NCBI GenBank assembly: GCA_027484885.1
Contig: JAIXSD010000481.1
Location: forward strand, 1 to 7,436
Length of the DNA stretch: 7,436 nucleotides
Source of the DNA: Rubrivivax sp.
Lineage (GTDB): Bacteria > Pseudomonadota > Gammaproteobacteria > Burkholderiales > Burkholderiaceae_C
Direction of reading: 5' to 3'
Both the position numbers and the translations under genes were made by a program. This document shows positions 5,422 to 7,436 of this stretch, one piece after another. The notes beneath the pieces were generated by a model. That model was not told where the DNA came from. It worked only from the letters and a program-made list of their open reading frames with translations, and did no database searches. Position 1 is the first letter of the stretch, and each line of letters begins with the position of its first letter.

Positions 5422-6402
5422 TCAGTCGGCGTACTGGCCCGCGGCCTTGATGATGGGGCCCCATTTGTTGATTTCGGATTCGACAAACTTCTTGTGCTCG
5501 GCACCGTTGACGCGGTTGTCGGTGACGATGACCGCACCCAGGGCTTCCTGGCGCTTGTGGAAATCGGCATCGGCCAGGGCCACCTTCAGGGCGGCGGCCA
5601 GTTTGTCCAGCACCGGCTTGGGTGTGCCCTTGGGGGCATAGACGCCGTGCCAGATGTTGACGCTGAAGCCCTTGAGACCCATTTCATCGAGGGTGGGCAG
5701 CTTGGCCAGCGCGGGTGCCGTCAGGCGCTTGGTGCTGGTGACGGCATAGGCCTTGACCTTGCCGCCCTCGATCTGGCTGGTGGTGTTGGTGGTCTGGTCG
5801 CACATCAGGTCGATCTGGCCGCCCAGCAGGTCGGTCATGGCCGGGCCGGTGCCCTTGTAGGGCACGGTGGTCATGTCGATCTTGATGGTGCTCTGGTACA
5901 GCAGGCCGCACAGGTGCGAAGCCGAGCCCAGGCCGGCGTTGCCGAGGTTGACCTTGCCCTTGTTGGCATCCAGCCATTTGGCCAGCTCGGCGTAGCTGTT
6001 CGCCGGCATCGAGGGCTTGGCGATCAGGGTCATGGGCACTTCGTTGATCAGGCCCAGGTACTCGAAATCATCCAGGGTCTTGTACTGCATATTGCGGTAC
6101 AGGGCCGGCGAGGTGGCCATGCCGATGTGGTGCAGCAGCAAGGTGTAGCCATCGGGTGCGGCCTTGGCCACCTTGGTGGCGCCCAGCGTGCCGCCGGCAC
6201 CGCCGACGTTCTCGATCACGATGGTGGCACCCAGGGGCTTGCGCAGGGCCTCGGCCAGGTCGCGGGCCACTTTGTCGGTGGGGCCGCCGGCCGAGAAGGG
6301 CACGACGATGTTGACGGGCTTTTCAGGGTAGTTGGCGAGGGCGGCGCCCGAGGCCAGGGTCAGCAGACTCAGGGTCAGCAGGGGCAAAGCGGTCTTCTTC
6401 AT
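5422..6402 (-). CDS. Bug/TctC-family periplasmic solute-binding protein
   Basis: This 326-aa protein is of the usual length for the Bug family, the extracytoplasmic receptors of tripartite tricarboxylate transporters, very abundant in Burkholderiales. A Sec signal peptide covers residues 1-23 (MKKT, hydrophobic core, cleavage after ALA before NYPEKPV). The mature protein opens with the signature YPEKPVNIVVPFSAGGPTD (25-43), followed by the ligand-loop motif GGAGGTLG (67-74), PDGYTLLL, VPYKGTGPAMTDLLGGQIDLM and a C-terminal VYAPKGTPKPVLDKL. Bug proteins bind small carboxylates or related molecules between two lobes; the actual ligand cannot be read from sequence. The start is ATG at 6402 with GAGGA (6411-6415) 8 nt away. 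That Shine-Dalgarno lies in an inverted repeat. No TctA/TctB membrane genes are visible, as is common for orphan Bug genes. The neighbouring PaaK-like ligase on the same strand, 98 bp upstream, suggests an organic or aromatic acid ligand, but this is inference. Confidence 0.93.
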   Translation of the reverse strand: MKKTALPLLTLSLLTLASGAALANYPEKPVNIVVPFSAGGPTDKVARDLAEALRKPLGATIVIENVGGAGGTLGATKVAKAAPDGYTLLLHHIGMATSPALYRNMQYKTLDDFEYLGLINEVPMTLIAKPSMPANSYAELAKWLDANKGKVNLGNAGLGSASHLCGLLYQSTIKIDMTTVPYKGTGPAMTDLLGGQIDLMCDQTTNTTSQIEGGKVKAYAVTSTKRLTAPALAKLPTLDEMGLKGFSVNIWHGVYAPKGTPKPVLDKLAAALKVALADADFHKRQEALGAVIVTDNRVNGAEHKKFVESEINKWGPIIKAAGQYAD

Positions 6403-6406
6403 GTCA

Positions 6407-6437
6407 ACAGTCCTCGAATGGCGAGTGGGAGGACTGT
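6407..6437 (-). promoter_or_regulatory. Inverted repeat over the Bug ribosome binding site
   Basis: On the minus strand ACAGTCCTC (6429-6437) and GAGGACTGT (6407-6415) are perfect 9-bp complements separated by 13 nt. The 3' arm contains the GAGGA Shine-Dalgarno of the Bug gene. If the transcript starts upstream of 6437, the mRNA would fold into a hairpin that hides the ribosome site, giving translational control. If transcription instead starts inside the repeat, as it would from the possible -10 TAGGAT at 6439-6444, the same dyad would be a DNA operator at the start site. The sequence cannot decide between these. Confidence 0.55.
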
Positions 6438-6504
6438 GATCCTAGGCGGCAGGCCGAAGCCGGAGACAGCGGGAACTACGTAATCCGCCAGGCGATAGGG
6501 TCAA
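6438..6504 (-). promoter_or_regulatory. Candidate Bug promoter region
   Basis: The 98-bp gap 6403-6500 separates the ligase stop from the Bug start. Two weak promoter readings exist on the minus strand: a good -35-like TTGACC (6499-6504, overlapping the ligase stop codon) with no good -10 after it, and a -10-like TAGGAT (6439-6444, 4 of 6 to consensus) with no good -35. Either would let Bug be expressed apart from the ligase. Co-transcription is also possible, since no terminator is seen in the gap. Confidence 0.25.
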
Positions 6505-7436
6505 TCGAGCTTGCGGGCGTCTTCGATCACGCGGCCGTCATTGGGCAGGCTGCCCGGTGGCAGCAGCTCCACCTCGGCGCGCAGCTTGGTGATGTCGCGC
6601 AGGGCCGCGGCCAGCTGCTCGCTCAGGCCCTCGCGCGGCGCGGCTTCGGGCAGCTCCAGCTTCAAGGTCAGGCGGTCTTGCGCCATCTCCCCTTCCACCA
6701 CCAGGCGCGCCCGGCCAGCCTGGGGGAAACGGCGCTGCAGCTCGGCCAGCTGCGAGGCATGGATGAACATGCCGCGCACCTTGGCCGACTGATCGGCCCG
6801 GCCCAGCCAGCCGCGGATGCGTTGGTTGCTGCGCCCGGTCGGGCAGCGCCCGGGCAGGATGGCTGAGAGATCGCCGGTGCCGAAGCGGATCAGCGGGTAA
6901 TCAGGGTTGAGCGTGGTGACGACCAGCTCGCCGACCTCGCCCTCGGCCACCGGCTCGCTGCCGCCCGGGCGGACGATCTCGACGAGGATGCCTTCGGCCA
7001 GCACCAGGCCCTCGCGGGCTTGGGTTTCATAGGCCACCAGGCCCAGGTCGGCCGTGGCATAGCACTGATAGCCGGCCACACCGCGCTCGGCCAGCCAATC
7101 ACGCAGACTGTTTGGGAAAGCCTCGCCGCTGAGCAAGGCGCGCTGCAGAGAGTCGAGCCGCAGGCCGCTCTCGGCCGCCTTGTCGAGCAGGATCTTCAAG
7201 AAGCTGGGCGTGCCGACATAGGCCTGCGGCCGCAGATCGCGCATGGCCTGCAACTGCAGCTCGGTGTTGCCGACGCCGCCGGGGAAGACCGTGCAGCCCA
7301 GGGCATGGGCGCCGCCCTCCATCATGGCGCCGGCGGGGGTCAGGTGGTAGCTGAAGCTGTTGTGCACCAGGTCACCCGCGCGCAGGCCGGCGGCGAACAG
7401 GGCGCGGGCGACGCGCCAGTAATCAGGCGCCCGGCC
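6501..7436 (-). CDS. PaaK-like acyl/aryl-CoA ligase, C-terminal 311 residues (N-terminus beyond window)
   Basis: This is an ATP-dependent, AMP-forming ligase of the phenylacetate-CoA ligase (PaaK) branch of the ANL superfamily, which activates a carboxylic acid to its CoA thioester in the cytoplasm. The frame is open to the right edge with no stop, so roughly 100-130 N-terminal residues are missing. Visible motifs, numbered from the edge: DYWRVARALFAAGLRAGDLV and the start of the Rossmann-like core (5-23); YVGTPSFLKILL; CYATADLGLVAYE (from 125; equivalent of the PaaK YGxSE region); RFGTGDLSAI with D189 (ribose-binding Asp motif); GRSNQRI-GWLGRADQSAKVRG (D215, K219; hinge to the C-terminal lid); and the lid domain ending RVIEDARKLD with K309, likely the catalytic lysine. 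Such PaaK-like genes in Burkholderiales often sit with branched-chain-type ABC transporters for aromatic acids, but none is visible here. An internal GTG at 7367 is not the start. The substrate is unknown. Confidence 0.88.
   Translation of the reverse strand, partial: GRAPDYWRVARALFAAGLRAGDLVHNSFSYHLTPAGAMMEGGAHALGCTVFPGGVGNTELQLQAMRDLRPQAYVGTPSFLKILLDKAAESGLRLDSLQRALLSGEAFPNSLRDWLAERGVAGYQCYATADLGLVAYETQAREGLVLAEGILVEIVRPGGSEPVAEGEVGELVVTTLNPDYPLIRFGTGDLSAILPGRCPTGRSNQRIRGWLGRADQSAKVRGMFIHASQLAELQRRFPQAGRARLVVEGEMAQDRLTLKLELPEAAPREGLSEQLAAALRDITKLRAEVELLPPGSLPNDGRVIEDARKLD

Noticed and set aside
4170..5450. 426-residue plus-strand open frame opposite the hydrolase
   Set aside because: It has Gly/Gln/His-rich composition and no domain, and it runs through the intrinsic terminator. 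The minus strand encodes a full lipoprotein hydrolase.
5494..6483. 329-residue plus-strand open frame opposite the Bug gene
   Set aside because: It is Gly/Gln/His/Val-rich, the mirror of a clear Bug protein with a signal peptide and RBS.
6474..6483. Near-palindrome around TACGTA in the Bug upstream region as an operator
   Set aside because: It is only 6 bp perfect and has no partner copy, too short to support a site call.

Overview
The window looks like ordinary chromosome from a high-GC betaproteobacterium, most likely Burkholderiales (Roseateles/Paucibacter/Rubrivivax-like). This is inferred from the strong G/C bias at third codon positions, the Bug-type tripartite tricarboxylate transport (TTT) binding protein, the PaaK-like ligase with its GR(S/T)N-RI-GW-GRADQ signature, and the general style of the genes. 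No mobile element, CRISPR array, tRNA or rRNA was seen, and no gene-free stretch exceeds 300 bp.

Layout. (1) Positions 1-1021, minus strand: a small two-TM, Trp-rich membrane protein of unknown function (141 aa), followed 44 bp downstream by the HtpX membrane zinc protease, which is cut off by the left edge. (2) Positions 1022-1150: a divergent intergenic region carrying a perfect 7-bp inverted repeat that fits a LysR-type operator. (3) Positions 1151-2038, plus: an NhaR-like LysR regulator with no Na+/H+ antiporter visible beside it. (4) Positions 2109-4204, plus: an OmpR-class response regulator and a QseC/PmrB-class sensor kinase overlapping by ATGA. The regulator may be leaderless. (5) Positions 4212-5198, minus: a lipoprotein-type alpha/beta hydrolase, convergent with the kinase and only 7 bp from it. 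Its last codons are a tandem GGTACC repeat. (6) Positions 5331-5357: a strong intrinsic terminator for the minus-strand gene to its right. (7) Positions 5422-6402, minus: a periplasmic Bug/TctC solute-binding protein whose Shine-Dalgarno sequence lies inside a 9-bp inverted repeat. (8) Positions 6501-7436, minus: the C-terminal 311 residues of a PaaK-like acyl/aryl-CoA ligase, cut off by the right edge.

How they may work together. The left part is envelope quality control (HtpX) next to a membrane protein and a divergent LysR regulator. The middle is a stand-alone two-component system. The right pairs uptake of an organic acid (Bug) with CoA activation (PaaK-like), consistent with carboxylic or aromatic acid use, although the two genes may be transcribed separately. 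No clearly novel multi-gene system is visible. The most interesting signals are small: the hairpin over the Bug ribosome site, the inverted repeat before the NhaR-like gene, the possible leaderless start of the response regulator, and the GGTACC repeat.
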